DNA of 25,063 nt from CAYTZH01 sp964442285 (GTDB taxonomy: Bacteria > Myxococcota_A > UBA9160 > JAFDET01), in contig CAYTZH010000054.1 in NCBI GenBank assembly GCA_964442285.1, positions 1-25,063 of the forward strand. Reading direction: 5' to 3'. The notes below the pieces were generated by a model. That model did no database searches. It had not been told where the DNA came from and was given only the letters and a program-made list of their open reading frames with translations. A program made the position numbers and the translations under genes. This document shows, piece after piece, positions 1 through 8,961 of this stretch (position 1 is its first letter; each line of letters starts with the position of its first letter).

Positions 1-480
1 GCTCGGCGCGTCGCGCTTGGCGGCGTGGTGGAGCTCGAAGAGCTCGGCGTCGTAGCCGTCGCCGAGCAGCGCCGCGGCCCGCCTCACCAGGTGACCGAGG
101 ACGTTCACGGCGACCGAGAAGTTCGGCGCCACCACCAGGGCGACGCGCTCGGCGAGCCGCTCGAGCTCGGCGCGGGCCGCGGGCTCGAAGCCGGTGGTGC
201 CCACCACGCAGCGCACGCCACTGTCCGCGGCCACCCGGACCACGTCGAGGGCCGGTCCCGGCGGCGTGAAGACGATCACCACGTCGCTCGCCGCGGCGAG
301 GGCCTTGGGCTCGTCCAGCAGCGGGACGCCGTCGGCGAGCGGCCGACCCAGCCCCGCATGCCCGGGCGCCTCGAGCCCGGCCGCCAGGGCCAGGTCCGCG
401 CGCTCGTCGAGGGCGGCACGCACCCGCTCGCCCATGCGCCCGAGCGCCCCGGCGATGCCCACCCGGCCGGGCTGGCCCAT
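1..480 (-). CDS. dapB: 4-hydroxy-tetrahydrodipicolinate reductase, 3' end cut by window edge
   Basis: Reduces hydroxy-tetrahydrodipicolinate with NAD(P)H in the diaminopimelate/lysine pathway. The first 160 residues are present. The N-terminal nucleotide-binding loop reads GIAGALGRMG (about residues 8-17), followed by FTPP, then VVGTTGF near the middle, APNFSVAVNVL, and the catalytic region ELHHAAKRDAPS, which ends at the window edge. The His pair and the Lys of the substrate-binding motif are therefore visible, while the C-terminal dimerisation part lies outside. The ATG start overlaps the dapA stop as TGATG, so translation is probably coupled. It is the last visible gene of the argH-dapF-dapA-dapB operon. 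Identification is firm because the family motifs occur in the right order and the neighbours are dapA and dapF. Confidence 0.95.
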   Translation of the reverse strand, partial: MGQPGRVGIAGALGRMGERVRAALDERADLALAAGLEAPGHAGLGRPLADGVPLLDEPKALAAASDVVIVFTPPGPALDVVRVAADSGVRCVVGTTGFEPAARAELERLAERVALVVAPNFSVAVNVLGHLVRRAAALLGDGYDAELFELHHAAKRDAPS

Positions 481-1352
481 CAGAGCGCGCCGAGCTCCTT
501 GAGCACCACCCGCAGCCGCTCGCGCTGGGGATCCGGCAGCCGGGTGAGGGGAAGGCGGATCTCGTCGCGGATGAGGCCGCGCAGGTGGAGGGCGGCCTTC
601 ACCGGGATCGGATTGCTCTCGCAGAAGAGCGCGTCGAAGAGCGGCAGGAGGCGCTGGTGGAGGTCGCGGGCGCGGACCGTGTCGCCGGCCCGGTAGGCGC
701 GCACCATCTCCACCATCTCCGAGGGCGCCACGTTGGACGAGGTGCTGATCACGCCGTGGCCGCCCACGGCGAGGATCGGCAGGGTCAGGAGGTCGTCGCC
801 CGAGAGCACGCAGAGCTCCTCGGGCGAGCCGGCGACCACCTCGCTGATCTGGCTCAGGTTGCCGCTGGCCTCCTTCACGCCCACCACCTGCTCGATGTCC
901 GCCAGGCGGAGCTGGGTCTTGGCCTCGATGTTGGAGCCGGTGCGGTGGGGCACGTTGTAGAAGATCAGGGGGAAGGCGGTCTCGCGGGCGATCGCGGCGT
1001 AGTGCTCCACGATGCCCTGCTGGGTGGGCCGGTTGTAGTAGGGCGAGATGAGCAGCGCCGCGTCCGCGCCCGCCTCCTTGGCGTGCCGGGTGAGGGCCAC
1101 GGCCTCCTGGGTGCTGTTGGAGCCGGTCCCGGCGATGACCGGGACGCGGCCCCGCGCGGCCGCGACGACGACCTCCACGACCCGGCGGTGCTCGGCGTGG
1201 GAGAGGGTCGCGGACTCGCCGGTGGAGCCGCACGGCACGAGCCCGTCGATCCCCGCCTCGAGCTGCAGCTCCACCAGCTCACCGAGGGCCCGCTCGTCGA
1301 CGGCGTCGTCGCGGAACGGGGTGACGATCGCCGTGAACACACCCTGGAACAT
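480..1352 (-). CDS. dapA: 4-hydroxy-tetrahydrodipicolinate synthase
   Basis: Condenses pyruvate with aspartate semialdehyde, the committed step of the lysine/DAP branch, in the cytoplasm. The protein is 290 aa, the usual length for this TIM-barrel family. It begins MFQGVFTAIVTPF and has the GSTGES motif (Thr44), Tyr132 in FYNVPHRTG, Arg137 and the Schiff-base Lys160 in VGVKEASGN. The ATG at 1352 was chosen because it gives the canonical N-terminus; the frame stays open far upstream, but that part lies antisense-free inside dapF in another frame and has no family similarity. Only 2 nt separate it from the dapF stop, and its TGA shares one base with the dapB ATG. Confidence 0.97.
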   Translation of the reverse strand: MFQGVFTAIVTPFRDDAVDERALGELVELQLEAGIDGLVPCGSTGESATLSHAEHRRVVEVVVAAARGRVPVIAGTGSNSTQEAVALTRHAKEAGADAALLISPYYNRPTQQGIVEHYAAIARETAFPLIFYNVPHRTGSNIEAKTQLRLADIEQVVGVKEASGNLSQISEVVAGSPEELCVLSGDDLLTLPILAVGGHGVISTSSNVAPSEMVEMVRAYRAGDTVRARDLHQRLLPLFDALFCESNPIPVKAALHLRGLIRDEIRLPLTRLPDPQRERLRVVLKELGAL

Positions 1353-1354
1353 GC

Positions 1355-2209
1355 TCAGTCTCCCTCCACCGCGATGCGCCCGGTGAAGACCTCGGCCGCG
1401 GGGCCCGTCATGAACACGCTTCCCTCGGGGTCGGGCCAGGCGATCTCCAGCTCGCCGCCCCGGAGGACGACGGTCACCTCGCGGTCGGCCAGCCCGTTCA
1501 GGATGGACACCACCGCCGTGGCACAGGCGCCGCTGCCGCAGGCGAGGGTCTCCCCGGTGCCCCGCTCCCAGGTGCGCTGCAGCAGGCGACTGCGGGAGAC
1601 CGGCTGCACGAACTCCACGTTGACGCGGTTCGGGAAGGCGGTGTGGTGCTCGATCCGCGGACCGAGGGCCTCGACGGGGGCCGTGTCCAGCTCGTCCACG
1701 TAGAGCACGGCGTGGGGATTGCCGAGCGCCACGGAGCTCACGGGGATGGCGTCGCCGTCCAGGTCGAGAAGGGCGTCGAGCACGGGGCCCTCGCCCTGGC
1801 CGAGCCGGGTGGGGATCTTCGCCGGCGCGAGCTCCGGGCGCCCCATGTCGACGCAGACCCGGTCGTCGCCCATCCAGCGCGGGCGCACGATCTTCCCGCC
1901 CAGGGTCTCCACGCCGATCTCGTCCTTGTCGGTGTGGCCGCGGTCGCGCAGGAACTTGTGGAAGGCGCGGATGCCATTGGCGCACATCTCCGCCTGGGAG
2001 CCGTCCGCGTTGTAGATCTCCATGCGGAAGTCCGCGGTGCTGCCGACCCGCGCCACCAGGATCTGGTCGGCGCCGACCCCGAAGTGGCGGTCGGCCAGGC
2101 GGCGGGCGAGGGCGCCCAGCTCGGGCGGCAGGGCCTCGCGCAGCCCGTCGAGGACCACGTAGTCGTTGCCCGCACCGTGCATCTTGGTGAACTCGAGAAG
2201 CTTGCTCAC
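1355..2209 (-). CDS. dapF: Diaminopimelate epimerase
   Basis: Converts LL- to meso-diaminopimelate, the precursor of lysine and the peptidoglycan cross-link. It is 284 aa, close to the usual length of about 275. It begins with the family N-terminus F-x-K-M-H-G-x-G-N-D-Y (about residues 7-17). Both catalytic cysteines are present: Cys76 in NADGSQAEMCANGIR and Cys224 in ETLACGSGACATA (most homologues have GTGAC). The start is GTG at 2209, forming a GTGA overlap of 4 nt with the upstream lipoprotein gene, which indicates translational coupling. The position between argH/lipoprotein and dapA fits a lysine-DAP operon. No lysA lies beside it. Confidence 0.97.
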   Translation of the reverse strand: MSKLLEFTKMHGAGNDYVVLDGLREALPPELGALARRLADRHFGVGADQILVARVGSTADFRMEIYNADGSQAEMCANGIRAFHKFLRDRGHTDKDEIGVETLGGKIVRPRWMGDDRVCVDMGRPELAPAKIPTRLGQGEGPVLDALLDLDGDAIPVSSVALGNPHAVLYVDELDTAPVEALGPRIEHHTAFPNRVNVEFVQPVSRSRLLQRTWERGTGETLACGSGACATAVVSILNGLADREVTVVLRGGELEIAWPDPEGSVFMTGPAAEVFTGRIAVEGD

Positions 2210-2438
2210 GGCGTGCCTTCTTCCTGTTCTGCGTCCGGGTCCGCCGCGGGGGCGGTCGCGGGCGGCGCGGCCTGCTCCTGCGCGGGCGGCGCGGCCTGCT
2301 TCCGCGCGGGCGGCGCGGCCTGCTTCCGCACGGGCGGCGCGGCCTGCTTCCGCACGGGCGGCGCGTAGTGTCCGCAGGCGGTGGCGACCAGCAGCGCGAA
2401 CGCCACGCTCCCGCCCCGTCGCGCCGCAGCCATGCCCT

Positions 2439-2442
<4 letters not shown>
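2206..2442 (-). CDS. Small repeat-bearing lipoprotein, LptM-like
   Basis: A 78-aa protein with a basic N-terminus, a hydrophobic stretch AFALLVATAC and a lipidation Cys at residue 23, followed by GHYAPPVRK. LptM (YifL) proteins, which assist the LPS translocon, also sit just upstream of dapF or lysA and carry a short CG-x-x-x-PP motif after the lipidated Cys, so an LptM-type role is a reasonable inference. The lipobox is slightly unusual, with Ala at -3. After the motif come four near-identical octapeptides of the pattern APP-V/A-R/Q-K/E-QA, encoded by a 24-bp tandem repeat, then an acidic tail. It overlaps argH by ATGA and dapF by GTGA. Without the lipobox and context it would be called hypothetical. 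Confidence 0.7.
2260..2365 (-). repeat. 24-bp in-frame tandem repeat in the lipoprotein gene
   Basis: Four copies plus a partial fifth start at 2260, 2284, 2308, 2332 and 2356, giving the octapeptide APPxRKQA. The inner copies are nearly identical and the copy at 2260 is the most diverged (QEQ in place of RKQ). Such a block can expand or contract by slippage without breaking the frame. Confidence 0.9.
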
Positions 2443-3950
<1,508 letters not shown>

Positions 3951-4058
3951 GGGGCAAAATCTCGGGGAATCCCGGGCTGTTGGCAACCGGCTGCGGCGGT
4001 CCGGGGGTCGCGTGCTCGGCACCCGCGTGCCACGCTACGTCCCGAGGGATCCCCGAGG
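3951..4058. promoter_or_regulatory. Divergent argH / PBP1B-type gene control region
   Basis: This 108-bp gap separates the divergent starts. CTCGGGGAATCCC at 3961-3973 and GGGATCCCCGAG at 4046-4057 form an inverted pair (one extra base on the left). The same block therefore sits just upstream of each start codon in its own reading direction. A small hairpin with GGCAC/GTGCC arms lies at 4018-4031. On the minus strand TAGCGT at 4037-4032 resembles the TAGNNT -10 elements seen before other genes here. No good -35 was seen. Confidence 0.4.
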
Positions 4059-6533
4059 TTGGCCACCCGTACGCGCTCCCAGGGACGGACCCGCAAGCCG
4101 CGCCGCGGCGCCCGCGGACCCGCCGCACCGAAGAAGCCCCGGCCGCGCCCCCGCGCGCGCTCGCGCTGGCGGCGTGTCTTCGGGCTGGTCGCGCTGGGGC
4201 TGGCGGGGCTCAGCTTCGGCGCCGGGGCCTTCGTGGGCACCCAGATGGTCCGGCTCGACCGCCGGGTGCGGGAGCGCTTCGACGGACGCCTCTTCCAGGT
4301 GCCGTCCCGGGTGTTCTCGGCCCCCACCATCCTCTACCCGGGCCTCGACGCCGACCTCGCCGACCTCCGCGGCACCCTCACCCGCCTCGGCTACCGGGAG
4401 CGGAACGCCGCCCAGCTGGCCGCAGCGGGCGGTCTCGCGGCCGGTGAGGCCGTCTACGACGGGCGCCGCATCCGCGTCCACCTCCGGGGCTTCGACCATC
4501 CCGGGCGGGCCGAGCGCTCGCGGGACGTCGCCATCCGGCTGCGCTCGGGCGCGGTCGACAGCATCCGCTCGGTGGCGACCGGCCGGGAACTCGGCGCGGT
4601 CCTGCTCGAGCCCGAGGTCGTGGGCGCCTACTACGGCGCCAGCCGGGAGCAGCGCGAGCTGGTGCGCCTCGACGCCCTGCCGCGCCATCTCGTGGACGCG
4701 ATCATGGCCGTCGAGGACCAGCGCTTCGAGACCCACCACGGCATCGATCCCCGCCGCGTGGTGGGGGCCCTCGTCGCCAACCTGCGGGCGGGGCGCATCC
4801 GCCAGGGCGGCAGCACGCTCACCCAGCAGCTGGCGAAGAACTTCTTCCTGACGCCCGAGCGGACCCTGCGCCGCAAGGTGGAGGAGGCGGGGATCGCCCT
4901 GCTCCTGGAGGCCCGCTACACCAAGGAGCAGATCCTCGAGGCCTACCTCAACGAGATCTACCTGGGTCAGCGCGGCACCACGGCCGTCCACGGGGTTGGC
5001 GAGGCGGCCCGGCTCTACTTCGGCAAGCGCGTCGCCAACCTCAGCCTGGCCGAGTCCGCGCTGATCGCGGCGATCATCCAGAGCCCCAACGGGATCTCGC
5101 CCTTCCGGCACGCGGAGAAGGCCCTGAAGCGGCGCAACCTGGTGCTGGGTCTCATGCACAAGCAGGGCCGGATCGACGCAGCGAGCCTCCGCGCCGCTCG
5201 CGACGAGGGACTCCAGCTCGCCCCCCGCTTCGACGAGCTGCGCGGCGCCCGCTACTTCCTCGACTACCTGCGCCGCCAGCTCCCGGAGGTCTACGACAAG
5301 GACATCCTCACCTCCGAGGGGCTGCGCATCTACTCCACCCTCGACGTGCGGCTTCAGGCGCTGGCTGAGCGCACCCTGCTCGAGGGCCTGGAGGCGCTCG
5401 AGCGCGACTTCCCCAACCTCGCCCAGGAGGCGGCCGGAGACCGGCTCCAGGGCTGCCTGATGGCGCTGCGTCCGCAGACCGGGGAGGTGCTGGCGCTGGT
5501 GGGCGGGCGCTCCTACAGCGTGAGCCAGTTCGATCGCTGCACCCAGGCGCGCCGGCCCGTGGGAAGCGTCTTCAAGCCCTTCGTCTACGTCGCCGCCCTC
5601 GAGGCCCGCGACGCGCCTCCGGTGATCACCCTGGCGAGCAGCCTCGACGACGACCCGCTGCAGGTGGAGACGCCCACGGGCCTCTGGGAGCCCCGCAACT
5701 TCGACCAGGAGCACAACGGCCGGGTCCCCGTGCGAGAGGCCCTGGAGCGCTCCCTGAACGTGGCCACCGCGCGACTCGGTCAGGAGGTCGGCATCGAGCG
5801 GGTGGCGGACATGGCCCGGCGCCTGGGCGTGACCAGTCCCCTGCCCTCGGTTCCGAGCCTGGCCCTGGGTGTGGCGGACCTGGCCCCGATCGAGATCGCC
5901 CGGGCCTACGCCAGCCTCGTCAACGGAGGGCTGCGGCCCGAGATCCGCGCCTACGAGGATCTGGTGGGCGAGGGCGGGAGGGTGCAGGCGCGGCGCGACA
6001 TCGAGTTCGAGCGGGTGCTGGATCCCGGGACGGCCTTCCTCGCCGTCTCGCTGCTGCAGGGGGTGGTGGAGCGCGGCACGGCCTGGTCGGTGCGCCGGGA
6101 GGGCCTGGTGGGGCCCGTGGGCGGCAAGACCGGCACCAGCGACGACGAGCGCGACGGCTGGTTCGTCGGCTTCACGCCCGAGCTGGTGGTGGTCGTCTGG
6201 GTGGGCTTCGACGAGCCGAAGAGCCTGGGCGTCCCCTCCAGCCGCGCCGCCCTTCCCATCTGGACTCGCTTCGTGCAGGAGGCCACCGGCGGCTGGATCC
6301 GCGGTCGCTTCCCCCGGCCGCCCGACGTCATCGAGCTGGAGGTCGAGCCGGCCACCGGCGCCCTCGCCCTCTACGGCTGCCCCGACCGGCGCGCGGAGTT
6401 CTTCCTGGCCGGCACGGAGCCCACCCTCACGTGCCCCTCGACCGGGATCGCCGACCGTCACCCCCAGCGCCGTCCGCGGCGCGGTGACCAGCGGCGCAAG
6501 ACGTTCATGGAATGGCTGCGCGACGTCCTCTAG
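4059..6533 (+). CDS. mrcB: Bifunctional PBP1B-type peptidoglycan synthase (glycosyltransferase/transpeptidase)
   Basis: A class A penicillin-binding protein that polymerises and cross-links peptidoglycan at the inner membrane. From the TTG at 4059 it is 824 aa, close to E. coli PBP1B (844). It has a short Arg/Lys/Pro-rich cytoplasmic tail, one membrane segment (about 40-60), and a UB2H-like region starting PSRVFSAPTILYPG (about 80-165). The GT51 domain has the catalytic Glu219 in EDQRFETHHG and GGSTLTQQLAKN. The transpeptidase has S503-V-F-K506, S565-L-N567 and K690-T-G. No ATG lies upstream of the membrane segment, so the TTG, preceded by GAGGGA at 4044-4049, is the best start. Its 3' end overlaps the next gene by 22 nt. 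The UB2H-like region argues for the 1B rather than the 1A subgroup. Confidence 0.93.
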   Translation: MATRTRSQGRTRKPRRGARGPAAPKKPRPRPRARSRWRRVFGLVALGLAGLSFGAGAFVGTQMVRLDRRVRERFDGRLFQVPSRVFSAPTILYPGLDADLADLRGTLTRLGYRERNAAQLAAAGGLAAGEAVYDGRRIRVHLRGFDHPGRAERSRDVAIRLRSGAVDSIRSVATGRELGAVLLEPEVVGAYYGASREQRELVRLDALPRHLVDAIMAVEDQRFETHHGIDPRRVVGALVANLRAGRIRQGGSTLTQQLAKNFFLTPERTLRRKVEEAGIALLLEARYTKEQILEAYLNEIYLGQRGTTAVHGVGEAARLYFGKRVANLSLAESALIAAIIQSPNGISPFRHAEKALKRRNLVLGLMHKQGRIDAASLRAARDEGLQLAPRFDELRGARYFLDYLRRQLPEVYDKDILTSEGLRIYSTLDVRLQALAERTLLEGLEALERDFPNLAQEAAGDRLQGCLMALRPQTGEVLALVGGRSYSVSQFDRCTQARRPVGSVFKPFVYVAALEARDAPPVITLASSLDDDPLQVETPTGLWEPRNFDQEHNGRVPVREALERSLNVATARLGQEVGIERVADMARRLGVTSPLPSVPSLALGVADLAPIEIARAYASLVNGGLRPEIRAYEDLVGEGGRVQARRDIEFERVLDPGTAFLAVSLLQGVVERGTAWSVRREGLVGPVGGKTGTSDDERDGWFVGFTPELVVVVWVGFDEPKSLGVPSSRAALPIWTRFVQEATGGWIRGRFPRPPDVIELEVEPATGALALYGCPDRRAEFFLAGTEPTLTCPSTGIADRHPQRRPRRGDQRRKTFMEWLRDVL

Positions 6534-7033
6534 GTGCGGCGGGGCTGCTGGTCGCGGTCGCCTGCCTGGCCGCGTGCGCCCCCGTCGTCGGTCCGACACC
6601 CGAGCGGGTCGAGCCGCTGCGGCTGTCCGAGCGCGTGGACCGCGGTGATCCGGCGCGGCGGGCATCGACGCGCCTGGTGCTCGACGGACTCGACGAGGAT
6701 GCGGCCGGTCGCTCCGGTCTCGCGCGCTCGGCCTACGAGCGCGCGCTGCAGGTGGATCCCTCGAACCCCTGGGCCTACCTGGCCCTGGCCCGACACCACG
6801 CGGAGAGCCGCGCGCCGGGCCGCGCGCTTCCGTTCCTCGACAAGGCCGAGGCGTCGATCCGGGCCGAGGGCGAGGCCTCCCCTGGGGTGGAGGCGCACCT
6901 CGTCGGTCTGCGCGGCGTCGCGGCGCGGGGCGCGGGTCGGACGGACGAGGCCGAGGCGCTGCTCGAGCGAGCGCGCACGCTCGCGCCCGAGGTGTGGACC
7001 GACGGCCGCCTGTCGGCGGAAGAGCTTCGCTGA
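6512..7033 (+). CDS. TPR-containing lipoprotein
   Basis: A 173-aa secreted lipoprotein. It has an arginine-bearing n-region, a hydrophobic core and lipobox LAAC with Cys22 as the lipidation site. The mature part has about two TPR-like helix pairs: one around AYERALQVDPSNPWAYLALARHHAES and one around DEAEALLERARTLAPEV. TPR folds usually mediate protein-protein contacts. The ATG at 6512 lies inside the 3' end of the PBP1B-type gene, and this tight overlap suggests co-translation and possibly a partner or activator role for the synthase, as LpoB is for E. coli PBP1B. That role is inference; there is no visible LpoB similarity. Confidence 0.75.
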   Translation: MAARRPLGAAGLLVAVACLAACAPVVGPTPERVEPLRLSERVDRGDPARRASTRLVLDGLDEDAAGRSGLARSAYERALQVDPSNPWAYLALARHHAESRAPGRALPFLDKAEASIRAEGEASPGVEAHLVGLRGVAARGAGRTDEAEALLERARTLAPEVWTDGRLSAEELR

Positions 7034-7045
7034 GCGGCGGGCAGA

Positions 7046-7064
7046 GGACCGGGATGCCCGGTCC
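7046..7064 (+). terminator. GC-rich hairpin after the TPR lipoprotein gene
   Basis: Perfect 8-bp stem (GGACCGGG / CCCGGTCC) with a 3-nt ATG loop, 12 nt after the stop codon. Only a weak pyrimidine run (CTTCTC) follows. It fits a terminator separating this gene from lspA, which has its own promoter-like element. Confidence 0.45.
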
Positions 7065-7107
7065 CTTCTCGAGGGATGCCCCGGGGGCGTGGCCCGAGGC
7101 CGTGTGA

Positions 7108-7113
7108 TAGCTT
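7108..7113 (+). promoter_or_regulatory. -10-like element for a leaderless lspA transcript
   Basis: TAGCTT ends 6 nt before the lspA ATG, so transcription would start at or next to the A of the start codon. No Shine-Dalgarno sequence is visible. The accC start has TAGCAT at exactly the same distance. No convincing -35 was found. Confidence 0.45.
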
Positions 7114-7119
7114 CGGCGC

Positions 7120-7638
7120 ATGGCGCCCAAGGCCAAGGCGATGCTCGCCGCGCTCCTGGTCACCATCCCGCTCGACCAGGGCACGAAGTGGCTCGTCGCC
7201 ACCCAGCTCACCTTCGCCGACCGGGTGCAGGTGATCGAGAACTTCTTCTACATCACCCACGTCCGGAATCCGGGCGCCGCCTTCGGCCTGTTCAACGACG
7301 GTCCGGCGGAGATCCGGCTGCCGTTCTTCATCGGCGTCTCGCTGGTCGCCGTGCTGATCATCGCCTCCTTCTACCGTCGGCTCGCCCCCGGGGATCGGCA
7401 CGCCTCGCTGACGCTCGGGCTCATCCTGGGCGGCGCCATCGGCAACCTGGTGGATCGCCTGGTCCACGGGGAGGTCGTGGACTTCCTCCACTTCCGCCTC
7501 TGGAGCGGCTACGCCTGGCCGGACTTCAACCTCGCCGACACCTTCATCGTCGTCGGTGTGGGTCTGCTCATGCTCGAGCTGCTCGCCACCGAGGGTGGCG
7601 AGCCGCTGGATTCCACCCGGGCCGAGAGCGAAACCTGA
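7120..7638 (+). CDS. lspA: Lipoprotein signal peptidase II
   Basis: Cleaves prolipoprotein signal peptides ahead of the lipidated Cys in the inner membrane; the two lipoproteins encoded in this window would be substrates. It is 172 aa with four membrane segments, normal for the family. Conserved blocks: LDQGTKWLV (18-26), VRNPGAAFGLF (48-58), GGAIGNLVDRLVHGEVVDF (104-122) with catalytic Asp112, and WPDFNLADTFI (133-143) with catalytic Asp140. The ATG at 7120 gives the usual N-terminus. It is flanked by hairpins at 7046-7064 and 7651-7667, so it probably forms a single-gene transcript. Confidence 0.96.
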   Translation: MAPKAKAMLAALLVTIPLDQGTKWLVATQLTFADRVQVIENFFYITHVRNPGAAFGLFNDGPAEIRLPFFIGVSLVAVLIIASFYRRLAPGDRHASLTLGLILGGAIGNLVDRLVHGEVVDFLHFRLWSGYAWPDFNLADTFIVVGVGLLMLELLATEGGEPLDSTRAESET

Positions 7639-7952
7639 AAAAAGATCACCCGACCACCCGGTGGTCGAAGTCCGCGCGAAAGTCGGAGAGTGCGTTCTCC
7701 GTCGGTGGATTCGGAAGCGTCGGATATACTCAGTCTAGTGTTGTCCCCGGCGGGCTCCAGAAAACGCGCCGTCGATTCTTGACACTCCGGTTACAAGCTG
7801 CCATTTAGAACTTCTGCCTTCGGCAAGCGGTCCGCCGCCAGCGTCGGTTGCGAGCCGGTGCGATCCGCAGGCCCGCCGGAGAACAGATCGGTATCGATCC
7901 CCCCCTCGGCCCGCGTTCGTCGACGCGGTCCGCGGTACCGGAACGGCAAGGG
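7639..7952 (+). promoter_or_regulatory. Intergenic region upstream of the IclR-type gene
   Basis: A 314-bp stretch without a gene and with lower G+C than its surroundings. It holds a hairpin just after lspA (7651-7667), a good -10-like TATACT at 7725-7730, TAGTGT at 7736-7741, and a consensus -35-like TTGACA at 7779-7784 followed by the AT-rich patch around 7802-7810. The two best elements are not correctly spaced with each other, so the exact promoter is unclear. IclR-family regulators often repress their own gene, so operator sites may lie here. Confidence 0.45.
7651..7667 (+). terminator. Hairpin after lspA
   Basis: CGACCAC and GTGGTCG form a perfect 7-bp stem with a CCG loop, 12 nt past the lspA stop, preceded by an A-run. 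No U-tract follows, so it may act as a weak or factor-assisted terminator, or equally as a DNA dyad bound by a regulator. Confidence 0.4.
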
Positions 7953-8753
7953 ATGAAGAAGCCGAAGAGTGATTACTCGATCCAGACCGTCGTCAACGCG
8001 CTTCGCCTCCTCGAAGCGTTTGGAGACGCTGAAACGCTCGGGGTGACCGAGCTCTCCCGCGCGCTCGACCTCCACAAGAACAACGTGTTCCGCTTGTTGG
8101 CCACCCTCGAGGAACGCGGCTACGTGCGCCAGGAAGGGGACAACGGGCGCTATGCCCTCGACACCCGCTGCCTGGAGCTGGCGCGTGCCTTCGACCGGGC
8201 CGGCGGTGGGCTGCTCGATCGCGGCCGGGAGGTCGTCGGGGATCTCGCCCGCGACGTCGATGAGACGGCACACCTGGCCGTGTTGCGCAGCTTCGAGGTG
8301 GTCCACCTGTGCGGCTCCCAGCCGAAGGGGATGCTGGTCGTCAGCAGTCGGGTCGGCGAGCGGCTGCCGCTGCACTGCACCGCCCTGGGCAAGGTGCTGC
8401 TCGGTTGTGGCGGCGAGGTCCGCTGGGCGGAGTACGAGCGGTCCCTCGGCGCCGGGGGCCTGGAGCGCCTGACCCGCACCACGATCGTCGACCGGGACAA
8501 GCTCGTGGAGCACCTCCAGGGAGTGGGTGTGCAGGGCTACGCCCTGGACGTCGAGGAGTGCGTGCGCGGGCTTTGCTGCGCGGCGGCGCCGGTCTTCGAC
8601 GCCCGGGGTGAGCTGGTGGCCGCGCTCTCGGTCTCTGCGCCCCAGGCGAGGATGCCCGGCGACGACCTGGCGCGGAGCCTGGTGCCCGAGGTCGTGGCCT
8701 CGGCGGAGCGGCTCTCGGCCGAGCTCGGCTTCGACCGCCCCGCATCCTCCTAG
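7953..8753 (+). CDS. IclR-family transcriptional regulator
   Basis: A 266-aa DNA-binding regulator with an N-terminal winged helix (about 8-65: TVVNALRLLEAF, GVTELSRALDLHKNNVFRLLATLEERGYV) and a C-terminal IclR effector domain (about 80-255). The effector domain includes LHCTALGKVLL and the conserved ECVRGLCCAAAPVFD near the ligand pocket. The frame is open up to 7848, but the ATG at 7953 gives the normal length and start (MKKPKSDYSIQTV). Family members sense small metabolites and usually control adjacent catabolic genes; the acyl-CoA dehydrogenase downstream is the obvious candidate, by inference. The ligand cannot be read from the sequence. Confidence 0.92.
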   Translation: MKKPKSDYSIQTVVNALRLLEAFGDAETLGVTELSRALDLHKNNVFRLLATLEERGYVRQEGDNGRYALDTRCLELARAFDRAGGGLLDRGREVVGDLARDVDETAHLAVLRSFEVVHLCGSQPKGMLVVSSRVGERLPLHCTALGKVLLGCGGEVRWAEYERSLGAGGLERLTRTTIVDRDKLVEHLQGVGVQGYALDVEECVRGLCCAAAPVFDARGELVAALSVSAPQARMPGDDLARSLVPEVVASAERLSAELGFDRPASS

Positions 8754-8767
8754 CCCCCTGGCGCAAA

Positions 8768-8791
8768 GCGGCGACGCGCCCGCGTCGCCGC
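8768..8791 (+). terminator. 11-bp perfect hairpin after the IclR-type gene
   Basis: GCGGCGACGCG and CGCGTCGCCGC pair perfectly across a 2-nt CC centre, 14 nt after the stop. It is the most stable-looking inverted repeat in this part of the window. It lacks a U-tract, so intrinsic termination is likely but not assured. Confidence 0.5.
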
Positions 8792-8818
8792 GCGCAGCGA
8801 GCCGCCGGCGAGCGGAGC
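8790..8818 (+). repeat. Copy of a short dispersed repeat
   Basis: GCGCGCAGCGAGCC (8790-8803) is followed directly by GCCGGCGAGCGGAGC (8804-8818). The same two blocks, the second with one change, occur on the minus strand within the tatB 3' end (15225-15171), separated there by 24 nt. This suggests a small repeat family in the genome. Confidence 0.45.
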
Positions 8819-8851
8819 CTACCGGGCCGCGGCGAAGTCCGGCATCCGGGC

Positions 8852-8857
8852 TATCTT
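8852..8857 (+). promoter_or_regulatory. Possible -10 element upstream of the acyl-CoA dehydrogenase gene
   Basis: TATCTT lies 104 nt before the start codon, after the terminator-like hairpin, in a locally AT-richer patch. No matching -35 was seen. Low confidence. Confidence 0.25.
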
Positions 8858-8961
8858 CGTAACGTCCCGGAATCGTTGAAAAAATGACCGGGAGTCACCT
8901 CGCGGGGCGCTCCGCGCCCCGGCCGGACGCCCCAGGGCGCCGGAACATCGACGGAGCCCCC

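Noticed and set aside
4017..4032. Possible third sigma-54 promoter (minus strand TGGCACG upstream of argH)
   Set aside because: The -24 GG and the following GC are separated by 9 nt, not 10, and the TTGC part is poor.
4035..7211. Open frame of over 1000 codons on the minus strand opposite the PBP1B-type gene
   Set aside because: It is a codon-position shadow of a gene with clear family motifs; its translation has no recognisable domain and is biased as expected for antisense high-G+C DNA.
8884..8961. Upstream ATG for the acyl-CoA dehydrogenase gene
   Set aside because: It would add 26 residues without similarity; the ATG at 8962 gives the typical N-terminus.
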